Shown here in pieces: positions 1-9,144 of a DNA stretch of 64,000 bases (positions are counted from its first letter, which is position 1; the number at the start of each line of letters is the position of its first letter). The notes beneath the pieces were generated by a model. It did no database searches. It saw only the letters and a program-made list of their open reading frames with translations, and was not told the DNA's origin. This DNA is from Seinonella peptonophila (GTDB lineage Bacteria > Bacillota > Bacilli > Thermoactinomycetales > Thermoactinomycetaceae), in contig NZ_FQVL01000001.1 in assembly GCF_900129355.1 (NCBI RefSeq), positions 124,001 through 188,000 of the forward strand, read 5' to 3'. The position numbers and the translations under genes are program-made.

Positions 1-605
1 CCTTGTTTTTCTAATTCGGCATGTAGCCATCCACGATTCCGTCCAATCATTGTTAACCCCTTATCTCGGATTGTTCCATCTACAATGACCAAATGAGGCT
101 CTTGTTCATTGCTTACTTTTATACCCATTGATTTAGAGGTTAAGGGTTGATTCTCTTTTTTTAAGAGAACATTAATAGCACCATTTGGCTCCATGACTGC
201 AAATTCAACATCTGCTAATTTGAAAATCTGCTGTTTTCTTAATTCTGCTAGAAACTCATCTACTGTTAAGCGCTCTTTGCGAAAGTTATCATCTAATAAC
301 TTTCCGTTTTGAACAAGAATTCGCTGTTGACCATCTAACCAATCGCGAATTCGTTTCCCCCTCATTTGAAGAAATTCAATTCCTAGCACAATTGCTACCC
401 ATACAGCTAGCGAGATCATCCCTAGATACCATTTGTCTCCAGTTTCCAATGGAATATAGGAAGCAAGACTGCCAATTGTGATCCCTGTAATATATTCATA
501 AAGTGAGAGCTGGGAAATCTGTCGTTTGCCCAACAGTTTCATCATCGCAAAAAGTAGAATGACAGCTGCTAAAGTACGAAATATAACATTGATCCATTCA
601 GGCAT
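1..605 (-). CDS. DUF421 (YetF/YkjA-like) membrane protein, 3' end outside window
   Basis: The reading frame from the ATG at 605 runs off the left edge. The first ~85 residues hold two to three hydrophobic segments including LYEYITGITIGSLASY, the hallmark of DUF421 proteins, followed by a cytoplasmic domain with QRILVQNGKLL and HLVIVDGT motifs (YetF-like C-terminal domain). Proteins of this family are inner-membrane proteins, several tied to spores in Bacillus; the molecular function is not established. It is divergent from the DUF1657 gene at 745, and in spore-formers the two families commonly occur together in spoVA2mob-type operons, which suggests a role in the spore membrane here. Only about 200 residues are visible. 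Confidence 0.85.
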   Translation of the reverse strand, partial: MPEWINVIFRTLAAVILLFAMMKLLGKRQISQLSLYEYITGITIGSLASYIPLETGDKWYLGMISLAVWVAIVLGIEFLQMRGKRIRDWLDGQQRILVQNGKLLDDNFRKERLTVDEFLAELRKQQIFKLADVEFAVMEPNGAINVLLKKENQPLTSKSMGIKVSNEQEPHLVIVDGTIRDKGLTMIGRNRGWLHAELEKQ

Positions 606-744
606 ACAACGAATCCTCGCTTTATCAAGATAAATACACTTGTAATATGACTCAATTCATCTTTGTGTATTCATTAAATGAATATTTTATGTTGAACCGT
701 ACAGATTAATAAACGAAATGAAAAGAGGAAGGAGGAAGTAATAA

Positions 745-951
745 ATGACTGTTTCTTCAGATGTTAAAACTTGTGTTGCTTCGTTAAAAAGCGCCCAAGC
801 TAGCTTGGAACAATTTGCACTTAGTACTCAAAACAAACAAGCAAAACAAACTTATACACAGGCAGCTCAATCAACCGAACAAATCGTTTCGCAACTGGAA
901 CATAGAGTAAAACAACTAGAGAACGAAGAGCCACAATATAAAGGGTTTTAA
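745..951 (+). CDS. DUF1657 small protein
   Basis: The product is 68 residues, Gln/Ala-rich and helical, with the family pattern VKTCVASLKSAQASLEQFAL, then QNKQAKQTYTQAAQ and a C-terminal EEPQYKGF. A good ribosome site (GGAAGGAGG) precedes the ATG. DUF1657 proteins are known as small cytoplasmic proteins found next to DUF421 and SpoVA-type genes of spore-formers. The divergent DUF421 gene supports that link; no spoVA genes are visible here. The gene is followed at once by a terminator, so it is monocistronic. Confidence 0.85.
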   Translation: MTVSSDVKTCVASLKSAQASLEQFALSTQNKQAKQTYTQAAQSTEQIVSQLEHRVKQLENEEPQYKGF

Positions 952-955
952 TTGA

Positions 956-985
956 GGAAGGCTCCTAAGAGGAGTCTTCCTTTTT
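956..985 (+). terminator. Rho-independent terminator of DUF1657 gene
   Basis: GGAAGGCTCCT AAG AGGAGTCTTCC forms an 11-bp stem with one G-T pair, followed by TTTTT, five bases after the DUF1657 stop. Confidence 0.85.
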
Positions 986-1207
986 ATTATAAACAAGTTT
1001 GCACCATAAACTAATATAAAAGCACTATACAAACATTTAGTTTCAGATAAAAAAAGATCGGTTAGTTGGAAGCCTAAACTCTTTAACAATCATATTGCCA
1101 GTTGGGGTAGAACCAGCAACTCTCGCCTAAGAGTAATGAAACCATATAATGAAAAATAGACAAATCCAAAAAGGATATAGGTTCATTATTTTATATCAGG
1201 AATGACG

Positions 1208-1474
1208 TTATCGGGGTACGGCAAGAAATACTTCTTTTTTGAGTTGAAAGACATTGTAGAAAATTAAACAGTTTGCAACTAAGTGATTATACTTAATCAT
1301 TTTTCTCTGTCTCTGACGATTGTTCTCTGCGATGATCCCTTCTCCACCAAAGAATAACCATTTGATAAATCCATTAAAGGATTCACTTTTATTGGTAGCC
1401 GCTTGAATGGTGCTTCGCAATTCTTCATCCGATAAATAATTTTAAAAAAACAAGGCGCGAATTGCACAGCCTAA
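1208..1474 (-). pseudogene. Tn3-family transposase, C-terminal remnant
   Basis: The minus frame reads LGCAIRALFF, then a TAA (1442-1444), then NYLSDEELRSTIQAATNKSE and the typical FNGFIKWLFFGGEG and IKYNHLVANCLIFYNVFQL motifs of the DDE-family Tn3 transposase C-terminus. In the family consensus a leucine sits where the TAA lies, so one in-frame nonsense change (or small lesion) breaks it. The piece is fused directly to a resolvase N-terminus, so most of the transposase gene was deleted. Bases 1213-1220 (GGGGTACG on the plus strand), inside the 3' end of the frame, resemble the outer end of Tn3-family inverted repeats. Confidence 0.8.
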
Positions 1475-1630
1475 TTCGCGAAATGCTTGATAGCCAGGAC
1501 GTTCAAAATCTTTTCCACTTTGTTTGTCTACAAAAATCATGCGCTCCTCAATTCCTAGATCTAACATCTTTTTCATTTGGCGTTCTTGATTTTGATCTTT
1601 CGAAGAAACACGTACATACCCCAGTTTCAT
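1475..1630 (-). pseudogene. Serine resolvase N-terminal remnant (Tn3 type)
   Basis: The first ~52 residues read MKLGYVRVSSKDQNQERQM, with the catalytic-serine motif (VRVSSKDQN) of serine recombinases, then DKQSGKDFERPGYQ. After FRE the frame switches into Tn3 transposase sequence, so only the N-terminal third of the resolvase catalytic domain remains and it lacks the DNA-binding domain. A ribosome site (AGGAGG) is intact upstream. It cannot be a functional recombinase. Normal tnpR and tnpA are separate genes, so this in-frame join is a deletion scar. Confidence 0.8.
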
Positions 1631-1669
1631 TTCTTTATCCTCCTGTGATTTGATTCAAATTATAGTGAG

Positions 1670-1787
1670 AATGTTTGTAAAGGTCAATCATGATTGGAGG
1701 ATGTTTTTTTATAAAATTTCCTATCTTTATAAACGCTAGCTTCCGTTCGTCAGTGATGTATCCTAAAAGTATATCTTTACAAACATT
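1670..1787. repeat. Inverted 13-mers upstream of resolvase remnant (res-like)
   Basis: AATGTTTGTAAAG at 1670-1682 is repeated in perfect inversion (CTTTACAAACATT) at 1775-1787. A third related copy (ATACAAACATTT) sits at 1027-1038 on the other side of the transposon remnant. Position upstream of tnpR fits a res recombination site with resolvase half-sites; this is inference from location and symmetry. Confidence 0.45.
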
Positions 1788-1924
1788 TTACAGATACTTT
1801 TTTCTCTAGCACCTAAAAAGGGGTTGTCTGGTATATTTATTGTACATAAATTTTTTTATAAACTTTCTTTCCGCTAGGTGTATAAAATTACCTATTTTTC
1901 TTAAATCTTAACGGAGGAGAACCA

Positions 1925-2626
1925 ATGAATATTCAAATTTTGATTATTGAAGATGATGTTGAAATAAACCAGTTGGTGGCTAAATACTTGAGTAAAGAGG
2001 GGTTCCATACACATTCTGTCTACAACGGAGAAGAAGCACTATCACATCTTTCCAATCATGAATATCAACTCATTATTTTAGACTTGATGTTGCCTAAAGT
2101 TGACGGACAGGAGATCTTACGCAAAATCCGTGAAAAGAAAACAACTCCAGTGATTATTTTGTCTGCTAGAGATCGAGAAATGGATAAAATACTAGGATTA
2201 GGACTTGGAGCGGATGACTATATGACCAAGCCATTTACGATCGGAGAACTAATCGCTAGGGTAAAGGCCCAACTTCGTCGGTATATGGATTTTAACTCAG
2301 ACTCTACGAAAGCGGAACCAAAAATATTTAAACACGGAAGTTTAGAACTTCATACCAGTACATATGAGGTTAAGGTGAGTGGACATAAAAAACTTTTAAC
2401 TTCTAAGGAGTTTGCCATCTTAAAGCTGTTTCTAACAAATCCCACTCGTGTGTTTAGTAAATCCCAAGTTTTTCAGACCGTCTGGAAGGAGGATAGTCTA
2501 GCGGTTGACAATACCGTTATGGTTCATATCAATCGACTTAGAACTAAGATAGAGCCAGACCCCTCCAATCCAGTTTATATTCAAACAGTTTGGGGTTTTG
2601 GTTATAAACTGGGTGAGGGGTGTTAG
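1925..2626 (+). CDS. OmpR/PhoB-family response regulator
   Basis: The product is 233 residues. The receiver domain (1-~115) has the acidic pair D10/D11, phospho-acceptor D53 (LILDLMLPK), S80 and K102 (MTKPF). The C-terminal winged helix (~135-230) ends in VQTVWGFGYKLG-type sequence (IQTVWGFGYKLGEG), typical of OmpR/PhoB proteins. A strong GGAGGAG precedes the ATG. The stop touches the start of the histidine kinase, and an ABC transporter and a hydrolase follow, so the likely role is to switch on export or envelope-stress functions. The signal is unknown. Confidence 0.9.
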   Translation: MNIQILIIEDDVEINQLVAKYLSKEGFHTHSVYNGEEALSHLSNHEYQLIILDLMLPKVDGQEILRKIREKKTTPVIILSARDREMDKILGLGLGADDYMTKPFTIGELIARVKAQLRRYMDFNSDSTKAEPKIFKHGSLELHTSTYEVKVSGHKKLLTSKEFAILKLFLTNPTRVFSKSQVFQTVWKEDSLAVDNTVMVHINRLRTKIEPDPSNPVYIQTVWGFGYKLGEGC

Positions 2627-2627
2627 T

Positions 2628-3545
2628 ATGCTGAGCATAGCTCTTGTACTTTTATGCCTTATCCTAGTTCTCTTGTTTCGGCATTTCCAGCTAATTCGTG
2701 AAATAAAAAAGATCATCAAGATCACACGGGGAATTCAAACTGGTAATCTTAATTTGCGTTATCGATTACAGATCTCGCAAAGAGACATAGAAAATTTAGG
2801 AGGAGAGTTAAATCGACTAGTAGACTACTTCCAAAACGGTTTTGAACGGATCACTTTTCTGGAGGAAGAGCGTAAACGGATGATTGCTAATATCTCACAT
2901 GATTTACGTACTCCGTTGACTTCATTATTAGGATATACGGAAGCACTGAAATTTGATACTTCCTTAACAACAGAAGAGAGAGAAGATTTTCTTCGCATAA
3001 CGTCCGAAAAAGGAAATGCCTTGCTGGTACTCTTACAAGACTTTTTTGAACTTGCAAAACTGGAAGCAGATGATTTTGAACTAAAGCTACAAAAAATCAA
3101 CTTAGTAGAGATCGTGCCTGAGATTCTACTAAGTTTTTATCCTGACTTTGTAAAAGCTGAGATTACACCTATAATCAAACTTCCAGAAACTCCTCTTTAT
3201 GCCCAAGTTGATGAGGTCTGCTTGCGGCGTGTCTTAAACAATCTTCTATCCAACGCCTTATGTTATGGCATTGACGGCAAGGAGATAGGTATTGCTCTAA
3301 GAGAGGAAGAAAGCCTTGTCTGGGTAGACGTTTGGGATCGAGGCAAAGGCATCCCAGCTCAAGATATACCTCATATTTTCGATCGATTATATACGGGAGA
3401 AGCTTCGAGGAATTCTTCCCTTCAGGGTACTGGTCTAGGATTGACCATTACGAAGAATTTGGTTGAAAAACAGGGTGGTCGAATTATAGTAACCAGTGCA
3501 CCGAATGAGATGACTGTTTTTTCGTTTTGCTTAACCAAGGGATGA
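2628..3545 (+). CDS. Sensor histidine kinase with a single N-terminal membrane segment
   Basis: I chose ATG 2628 (GAGGGG at proper spacing) rather than the longer open frame. The 305-residue product has one hydrophobic segment (residues ~3-17), a HAMP-like linker, a HisKA domain with H91 in NISHDLRTPLTSLLGYTEAL and an HATPase_c domain with the N box (NNLLSNAL), G1 (DRGKGIP) and G2 (GTGLGL) boxes. There is no extracellular loop, so, as in intramembrane-sensing kinases, the signal may arise in the membrane or through the neighbouring ABC transporter; that is inference. It is translationally coupled to the regulator. Confidence 0.88.
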   Translation: MLSIALVLLCLILVLLFRHFQLIREIKKIIKITRGIQTGNLNLRYRLQISQRDIENLGGELNRLVDYFQNGFERITFLEEERKRMIANISHDLRTPLTSLLGYTEALKFDTSLTTEEREDFLRITSEKGNALLVLLQDFFELAKLEADDFELKLQKINLVEIVPEILLSFYPDFVKAEITPIIKLPETPLYAQVDEVCLRRVLNNLLSNALCYGIDGKEIGIALREEESLVWVDVWDRGKGIPAQDIPHIFDRLYTGEASRNSSLQGTGLGLTITKNLVEKQGGRIIVTSAPNEMTVFSFCLTKG

Positions 3546-3642
3546 ACACAAGTACTTTCTTAAATTTAAGGACTTTGTAAGGAATTTTTATTTGAGTTGT
3601 TAGGTCTCTTCTATATAGTAAGTTTCGAAAGGAGTGCTAACT

Positions 3643-4563
3643 GTGGACTATATTTTACGAACATATCATCTAACAAAACACTACAAAGATAAAGTAGTGG
3701 TCGATGATCTTAACATGAATATTAAAGCTGGCGATATTTATGGTTTTTTAGGGCAAAACGGTGCTGGCAAGACGACCACTCTACGAATGCTTTTGGGTCT
3801 GATTCGACCATCGGCAGGGGAGATCGAATTATTCGGCGCAGGATTGAACGGCAATAAAAGTAAGGCTTTGGAGCGTATCGGCGCTATTATCGAATATCCG
3901 GGGTTTTATCTCAACCTGAGTGCAGTTGATAACTTAGAGATTCATCGTCGTCTGATGGGTATGGGCAATAAAGAATGTATTGACGAGGTTTTGACCACCG
4001 TCGGTCTACTCGATGTGAAACATCAACAGGTGAAGAATTATTCGCTAGGAATGAAACAGAGACTCGGAATCGCACGGGCTTTGCTTCACCATCCGGAACT
4101 CCTGATCTTAGACGAGCCTACCAATGGTTTAGATCCAGGCGCGATACGGGAAGTTCGAGAACTCTTTTTAAAATTAGCGAAACAACGTGGTATCACTTTT
4201 ATTATCTCCAGTCATTTGTTAAACGAGATCGAGCAAGTCGCGAATCGTATTGGGATTATTCATAAAGGAAATTTGCTTGAAGAAATAGATGATAAAACGC
4301 TACAGCAAAAGACGAGGCGCTTTCTGGAGATTAAGGTCGATGATGATCAACGTGCAGCCTATGTTTTAGAACAAGAACTACAGGTGACTGACTATCAGAT
4401 AGCTGGAACTGGGGTTTTGCGGATATATGAATATTTGGACCGAACGGATCTGGTGAATACGACACTAACCCAGCATAATATTGGTGTAAAAGAAATCGTG
4501 TTATCTAGAGGGAATTTAGAAGATTATTTTCTTAACTTAACTGGAGGTGACAAATTTGCTTAA
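3643..4563 (+). CDS. ABC transporter ATP-binding protein (BcrA-like)
   Basis: GTG 3643 fits the AAAGGAG site at 3628-3634. The protein (~306 residues) has Walker A GQNGAGKTT, signature YSLGMKQRLGIARAL, Walker B LLILDEPTNGLDP and the switch His in SSHLL. It resembles ATPases of the bacitracin/lantibiotic-export and immunity class (BcrA/CcmA group), with the C-terminal accessory ~80 residues usual there. The permease overlaps its 3' end. Being next to a two-component system, it is probably an inducible peptide or lipid-targeting-antibiotic resistance exporter; substrate unknown. Confidence 0.88.
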   Translation: MDYILRTYHLTKHYKDKVVVDDLNMNIKAGDIYGFLGQNGAGKTTTLRMLLGLIRPSAGEIELFGAGLNGNKSKALERIGAIIEYPGFYLNLSAVDNLEIHRRLMGMGNKECIDEVLTTVGLLDVKHQQVKNYSLGMKQRLGIARALLHHPELLILDEPTNGLDPGAIREVRELFLKLAKQRGITFIISSHLLNEIEQVANRIGIIHKGNLLEEIDDKTLQQKTRRFLEIKVDDDQRAAYVLEQELQVTDYQIAGTGVLRIYEYLDRTDLVNTTLTQHNIGVKEIVLSRGNLEDYFLNLTGGDKFA

Positions 4564-5320
4564 TGTTGTTTATGCCGAAATCATAAAACTTAAGAATACA
4601 AAAATATATTGGTTGATCCTGATTGCATTGATACCTGTATGTCTATGGAGTATTTTGGCGGTTTTACCGAAAGTAGGTCCCAATGGTACCCTTGTTCCTT
4701 TTGATCTCCAAGAATTATTTTATCGACAAGGGATGATTGTAACAATACTAGGACCGTTATTGTTTTCTCTGATAACAGGATATATTGTAGCTCGAGAGTA
4801 TCAAGAACGTACCATCAATCAAGTATTTTCTTATCCAGTCTCACGTGTTAGCTTTCTGTTTATAAAATTATTGGTCGTATTATTACTTATTTCGATTACT
4901 GCAGTACTTTCTTTTGTGATCGTGGTTAGCTCTATGCTACTTGTAATACATCAATTAGACATGACTATGTTATGGCTAGGGTTGAAGATGAATTTATTGA
5001 TTTGTGTTCTCTCATTTGGCACCATTCCTGTGGCTGCAGCAATAAGCATGGTCTGGAAGAGTGTCATACCTACTGCAGTGTTAGGAGGGTGTGTCTCTCT
5101 TATTGCGGTAATATGCGAATTAGGTCATAGTATGAACGTTATCTTATTTCCTTGGCTTACACCTTATTGGCCAGTTCGTAATCTAGCTCAAGGTTTAGCT
5201 GAAATGGGTCCCAATCCTTATGTGATTCCTGCGTTGGTCATTTTGATAATAACTTTTGTCGTCTCACTCAGTTTCTGCATTTTCTATTACAAGCGTGCTG
5301 ATGTGCACAGTGGAACATAA
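4556..5320 (+). CDS. ABC-2 type permease (BcrB-like)
   Basis: The product has about six hydrophobic segments and the ABC-2 hallmarks: an N-terminal amphipathic EIIKLKNTK stretch, a long extracytoplasmic loop after TM1 and the VAREYQERTINQ motif after TM2. TTG 4556 is preferred because the GGAGGTGA site (4543-4550) overlaps the alternative GTG at 4547. It overlaps the ATPase gene by 8 bases, showing tight coupling, and would form the membrane half of that transporter. Confidence 0.85.
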   Translation: MLNVVYAEIIKLKNTKIYWLILIALIPVCLWSILAVLPKVGPNGTLVPFDLQELFYRQGMIVTILGPLLFSLITGYIVAREYQERTINQVFSYPVSRVSFLFIKLLVVLLLISITAVLSFVIVVSSMLLVIHQLDMTMLWLGLKMNLLICVLSFGTIPVAAAISMVWKSVIPTAVLGGCVSLIAVICELGHSMNVILFPWLTPYWPVRNLAQGLAEMGPNPYVIPALVILIITFVVSLSFCIFYYKRADVHSGT

Positions 5321-5393
5321 TTGAAATGGAATTTACTTAGTTGTTGGAGATGCTTCCGTGCAAGGATTAGGTTTGAAAATTGGAGGAGATACA

Positions 5394-6911
5394 ATGCGTA
5401 TTTTCGAAATGATATTAATATTCGCACATTTGAGTACATTCATTTTGGCTTATTGGACAGATGCAAAAAAAGTTTGGCTAGGGGCTGTTGGTGTCAATCT
5501 AACAGTATTCATACTGCATGGGATATTCGAAGGTTTCCGGTACCAAATGTTTTTCTCCTATCTGTTTGTGATTTTGTTTACCGTCTATGCTTTAGCGAAA
5601 ATAAATAATGAATTATTCGCCCGTAAAATCCCAAAAGTTATCAAAGTGATCACTGTCAGTTTATCTTTGATTGCACTTGTCTTTACATCATTGTTAGCAT
5701 ATGCTCTTCCCGTCTTTACGCTTCCAAAGCCAACGGGTAGTTATGATATAGGAGTAAAGTATTTTCATCTGATTGACGAAAAAAGGAAAGACCCTTTCTT
5801 GGATAAATCATCGAAAAAAAGAAGAGAAGTGATGGCGAAAGTCTATTATCCAGCCAAAAAAGATGAGTCGAAAGTCTTTTTTTCTTACTTTCACCATTCA
5901 TCTGAGTTAATCCGATTACTTACCAAGCATTACGGTATGCCCAGTTTTATGTTAGACCATCTGAACTTAGTCAAAACGCACGCAAAAGAAAACTTGCAAA
6001 TTTCGAATAAGAAACAAAACTATCCAGTAGTGCTGTTTTCTCATGGAGCTGGCGATTCGATGGAAGTCCAAACCACTATTAGTGAGAACCTGGCTAGCCA
6101 TGGATTTATCGTTGTCGCGATCGATCATACCTTTACATCTGCAGCAACGGTGTTTCCTGATCGAGTCGTTTCTGCCAAGGAGGCAAACCCAAACAATTTC
6201 AACACAGGAGATTTAGATGCAGTCATTAACCAAATCATGGCCGATGATGCTAAATTTGTCATTACCAAGTTAGGAGAACTAAACCAAGGTAAGATGGATT
6301 CTGCTTTTAAAGGGAAGTTGAATTTAGATAAAATCGGTGCGATGGGTCATTCAGTGGGAGGTGCAGTTGCTTATAATTTGGCTAACAACGATAGTCGTGT
6401 GAAGGCAACGATTAATCTGGATGGACGAGTCTATATTTCTCCGAAAAAAGATGCAAAAAATATGTCTCCTTTTTTGATGTTGGCCAGCGATTCAGGTTTT
6501 GTTCAATCGTTACAGAAGCGAGAGGGCCTGCTCAAAAAATTTGAAGATATGCCTAAAGAAGAACAAAATATGAATCTCTCCATGTATGGTAACAAAAAGG
6601 AATACAAAAAGGCTTATGATGTTGATCAAAAAAATACCTTGGGGTTAGTCCAAGTGTTAAAGAGGTCTGGCAATTTATTTACGATTAAAGGCAGCGATCA
6701 TATGAAATACAATGATATTGGACTATTCATAGAAAGCCCACTTCGCGAACTTATTGGAATTAAAGGAGAAATAGACCCAGCTCGAAACTTAGATATTTCA
6801 GGTGCTGTCATCTCTACATTTTTTAACCAACATTTGCAAGGCGAAACGAATGATTCATTGGAATCCTTGATTAGAAAGTACCCAGAACTAAAAAAAGTTG
6901 ACTTGAAATAA
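5394..6911 (+). CDS. Membrane-anchored alpha/beta hydrolase (PAF-acetylhydrolase-like)
   Basis: ATG 5394 follows a GGAGGAG site; a longer frame starting at 5358 lacks one. The 505-residue product begins with about four hydrophobic segments (residues 1-115), then a hydrolase domain with the oxyanion region LFSHGAGDS and nucleophile motif GHSVGG, a likely acid in INLDGRVY, and the His in SDHMKYND. This matches the platelet-activating-factor acetylhydrolase/dienelactone-hydrolase fold. It lies 73 bases behind the ABC permease and may be read from the same promoter. The active site would face outside or be membrane-proximal; substrate unknown. Confidence 0.8.
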   Translation: MRIFEMILIFAHLSTFILAYWTDAKKVWLGAVGVNLTVFILHGIFEGFRYQMFFSYLFVILFTVYALAKINNELFARKIPKVIKVITVSLSLIALVFTSLLAYALPVFTLPKPTGSYDIGVKYFHLIDEKRKDPFLDKSSKKRREVMAKVYYPAKKDESKVFFSYFHHSSELIRLLTKHYGMPSFMLDHLNLVKTHAKENLQISNKKQNYPVVLFSHGAGDSMEVQTTISENLASHGFIVVAIDHTFTSAATVFPDRVVSAKEANPNNFNTGDLDAVINQIMADDAKFVITKLGELNQGKMDSAFKGKLNLDKIGAMGHSVGGAVAYNLANNDSRVKATINLDGRVYISPKKDAKNMSPFLMLASDSGFVQSLQKREGLLKKFEDMPKEEQNMNLSMYGNKKEYKKAYDVDQKNTLGLVQVLKRSGNLFTIKGSDHMKYNDIGLFIESPLRELIGIKGEIDPARNLDISGAVISTFFNQHLQGETNDSLESLIRKYPELKKVDLK

Positions 6912-6929
6912 AAAAGGGAGTGAATTAAT

Positions 6930-7007
6930 ATGGAAGAAGGATTGCGAGATAGGAAAACGGAAGAGTTTCAGATAGATAAGGGAGGCGTGAGCCTCTTTTT
7001 TGCGTAA
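6930..7007 (+). CDS. Possible 25-residue ORF overlapping a terminator
   Basis: An ATG behind AAAAAAGGGAG opens a 25-codon frame (starting MEEGLRDRKTEEF) that reads through the terminator hairpin at 6981 and stops at 7005-7007. It may be a tiny peptide or a gene remnant. No family was recognised. Confidence 0.25.
   Translation: MEEGLRDRKTEEFQIDKGGVSLFFA
6981..7001 (+). terminator. Terminator of the TCS/ABC/hydrolase operon
   Basis: GGAGGC GTGA GCCTCT followed by a run of six T residues. The stem is short but GC-rich. Confidence 0.7.
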
Positions 7008-7036
7008 CAAAAGCAAATTACAGCCGTTAAACTATA

Positions 7037-7492
7037 TCATTTAATCATATTTTCCGTTAAATCTTTTAACAAGCAATTACATTGTCTGATAAAATCGAGA
7101 ATGTTTTGAAGCTCCCTATCATCATAATGCGATAATATTTGATTCAATTCTTTACCAAATATATGGAAGAGAGGTAAAATATCTTTTTCAGCCTTTTTTT
7201 GATCTAAGTGAATGATAACACGTCTTTTGTCTTGCGGATCTTTTACTCGACTGATGTATCCCACTTTCTCTAACCTATCTAATACTCCCGTGATAGCACC
7301 CGTTGTTAGTCCAGTTAAATCAGAAAGATGACCAGCAGTAATAGGTTGGTTCTTCAATATTACATCTAAACATTTGTGATCCGTAGGATTTAATCCTAAC
7401 TTCGTACCAATCGACTGGTGAAACATAATCGTTGCTGTACTGTTATTTCGTAATTCTTCCGATAGATTGTTGATTATTTGGTTCCTTGACAT
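7037..7492 (-). CDS. MarR-family transcriptional regulator
   Basis: The 151-residue product has the MarR winged-helix core: recognition-helix area LTTGAITGVLDRLEKVGYI and wing SRVKDPQDKRRVIIHLD, with flanking dimerisation helices. GGAGGG precedes the ATG. It is divergent from an FAD monooxygenase, with a perfect inverted repeat between them (7514-7541), the standard layout for a MarR repressor that controls itself and a detoxifying enzyme and is released by an aromatic or phenolic ligand. Confidence 0.88.
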   Translation of the reverse strand: MSRNQIINNLSEELRNNSTATIMFHQSIGTKLGLNPTDHKCLDVILKNQPITAGHLSDLTGLTTGAITGVLDRLEKVGYISRVKDPQDKRRVIIHLDQKKAEKDILPLFHIFGKELNQILSHYDDRELQNILDFIRQCNCLLKDLTENMIK

Positions 7493-7513
7493 TTGTATAT
7501 CCCTCCATTTATT

Positions 7514-7541
7514 ATTATCTTATCTTGTGAGATAAGATAAT
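7514..7541. promoter_or_regulatory. MarR-type operator, perfect palindrome
   Basis: ATTATCTTATCT, spacer TGTG, AGATAAGATAAT: 12-base arms in perfect inversion, midway between the divergent marR and monooxygenase genes. The arms contain a nested ATCTTATC/GATAAGAT symmetry. Confidence 0.8.
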
Positions 7542-7608
7542 TTTAGTCAAATATCATTTTATCAATAATTAGTTGACATTTAAAGAACTAAAAAGGGAGA
7601 TGAGCAAA

Positions 7609-8874
7609 ATGTCATCGATTTCTGTAGCAATTTGCGGTGCTGGATTAAGTGGCTTGTGCTTGGCTCATTCATTACTTCGTGCTGGATTCAATGTACAAGT
7701 TTATGAACGTGATCTGGCACCACATATTCGTCGCCAGGGATATCGAATCACTATTGACGAATATGGTATCGCTGCGCTCCAGCGATCTCTGCCGCCTCAT
7801 TTATTTAAGTTGTTTCTTGCCACAACTTCACCTATTGAAGAGGCTAGTTACTTTCGAGTAACTAATAAGGATCTTGGTGAGATATTTAGACTTACTTTTA
7901 AAGGCGATCCTAGCGGCATCAATTTACGTACACCACGGCAAATAGATCGCCAAACATTACGAACCATTATGTTGGAAGGGCTGCAAGATAGGGTTCATTT
8001 TGGTAAAGAAGCGTTACGTGCTGAGACGGAATCTGATGGAGCAACGCTTCATTTCTCAGATGGAAGTTATATCCATGCTTCACTTGTAGTAGGTGCTGAT
8101 GGTGTAAACTCAGTCCTTCGTAAGCAATTTTTGCCAGATTATGAACCGGACGATATCGACAATTGGGGTATTTATGGTCGCACGCTACTTGTTCAAGACG
8201 AGGGTTTACTAGTTCCTCGTGCATTAAAAGCCAGTGGAGTATTTGCAATGGGTCCCTCGAATCGTGGATTCTTCTTTACTACAATGCGCTTCCAGGAGGC
8301 ACCGCAAACAGCTTTTGCCCGTTTCGAAGTAAATCAAATACCTCCAATCACTGATGACTATGTGATGTGGGGGCTTGTCCTACCTAAGGAACAATTTCCA
8401 GAGTATCAAGAAAAACTTAGTTCCGAAATGTTGCAACGTGTTGCACAAGAGAATATTCAAAACTTTCACCCAATACTACAACGTCTTGTGAAGCGAGCTG
8501 ACGTTGATTACACGATGGCAGTAAAATTTAGAGCAGCAAGAAAGCCAACTACATGGTCAGTCTCCCGAATAACATTTATGGGAGATGCAGTACACGTTAT
8601 GCCTCCTACCGGATCCCATGGAGGTAACACAGCTTTACGTGATGCAGCTCTTCTCGCTGAAAAGCTTGAAGCAGCGATGATTCAAAGCGAATCTCTTGAG
8701 AAGGCGATCGGCTCCTATCAAGAGGAGATGAGCAAGTATGCATTTCGTGAGGTTGAAGCATCAAAGACGATGATGAAGCGATTCACCGTTAAAAATCCCC
8801 TAATGCGTTGGGCAATGTTGCGTGCTGTACCATGGATTCGTTCAATTACAAACAAACCACTAACCACTGAATGA
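7609..8874 (+). CDS. FAD-dependent monooxygenase (class A flavoprotein)
   Basis: ATG 7609 lies nine bases from GGGAG; the upstream in-frame starts do not fit. The 421-residue protein has the Rossmann motif GAGLSGLCLAHSLLRAG, the acidic end of beta-2 (VYERD), the DG motif (VVGADGVNSVLRKQF) and the second FAD motif GDAVHVMPPTGSHGGNTALRD of the PHBH-like family. It probably hydroxylates an aromatic compound using NAD(P)H. Drug-modifying members (rifampicin, tetracycline) exist in this family, but the sequence alone does not decide the substrate. Control by the divergent MarR gene is likely. Confidence 0.85.
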   Translation: MSSISVAICGAGLSGLCLAHSLLRAGFNVQVYERDLAPHIRRQGYRITIDEYGIAALQRSLPPHLFKLFLATTSPIEEASYFRVTNKDLGEIFRLTFKGDPSGINLRTPRQIDRQTLRTIMLEGLQDRVHFGKEALRAETESDGATLHFSDGSYIHASLVVGADGVNSVLRKQFLPDYEPDDIDNWGIYGRTLLVQDEGLLVPRALKASGVFAMGPSNRGFFFTTMRFQEAPQTAFARFEVNQIPPITDDYVMWGLVLPKEQFPEYQEKLSSEMLQRVAQENIQNFHPILQRLVKRADVDYTMAVKFRAARKPTTWSVSRITFMGDAVHVMPPTGSHGGNTALRDAALLAEKLEAAMIQSESLEKAIGSYQEEMSKYAFREVEASKTMMKRFTVKNPLMRWAMLRAVPWIRSITNKPLTTE

Positions 8875-8933
8875 CTTATAAAACAACGATAAACAAAGGG
8901 TTGAAAAATCACCGTACATCGCTATCCAAGTTT

Positions 8934-8982
8934 AAAAAGCACTATTCTTTCAGTAAACACATAAAAGAATAGTGCTTTTTTT
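8934..8982 (+). terminator. Terminator after the monooxygenase
   Basis: AAAAAGCACTATTCTTT pairs with AAAGAATAGTGCTTTTT across a 10-nt loop, ending in a T run. It is symmetric enough to work on both strands. Confidence 0.85.
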
Positions 8983-9144
8983 ATGAGCCTACCACTCATC
9001 TTTCCATTATAATGCTGTGTTATATGACGACGTACCCGACTTCTTAGAGTTACTTTCAAACTGCTTTTCTGTTTCAATTTTTACTTCAGTAATTTATATT
9101 TCAATAAAGGCTTTTTATAAACATCTTACTCAAGATTTGATGAA

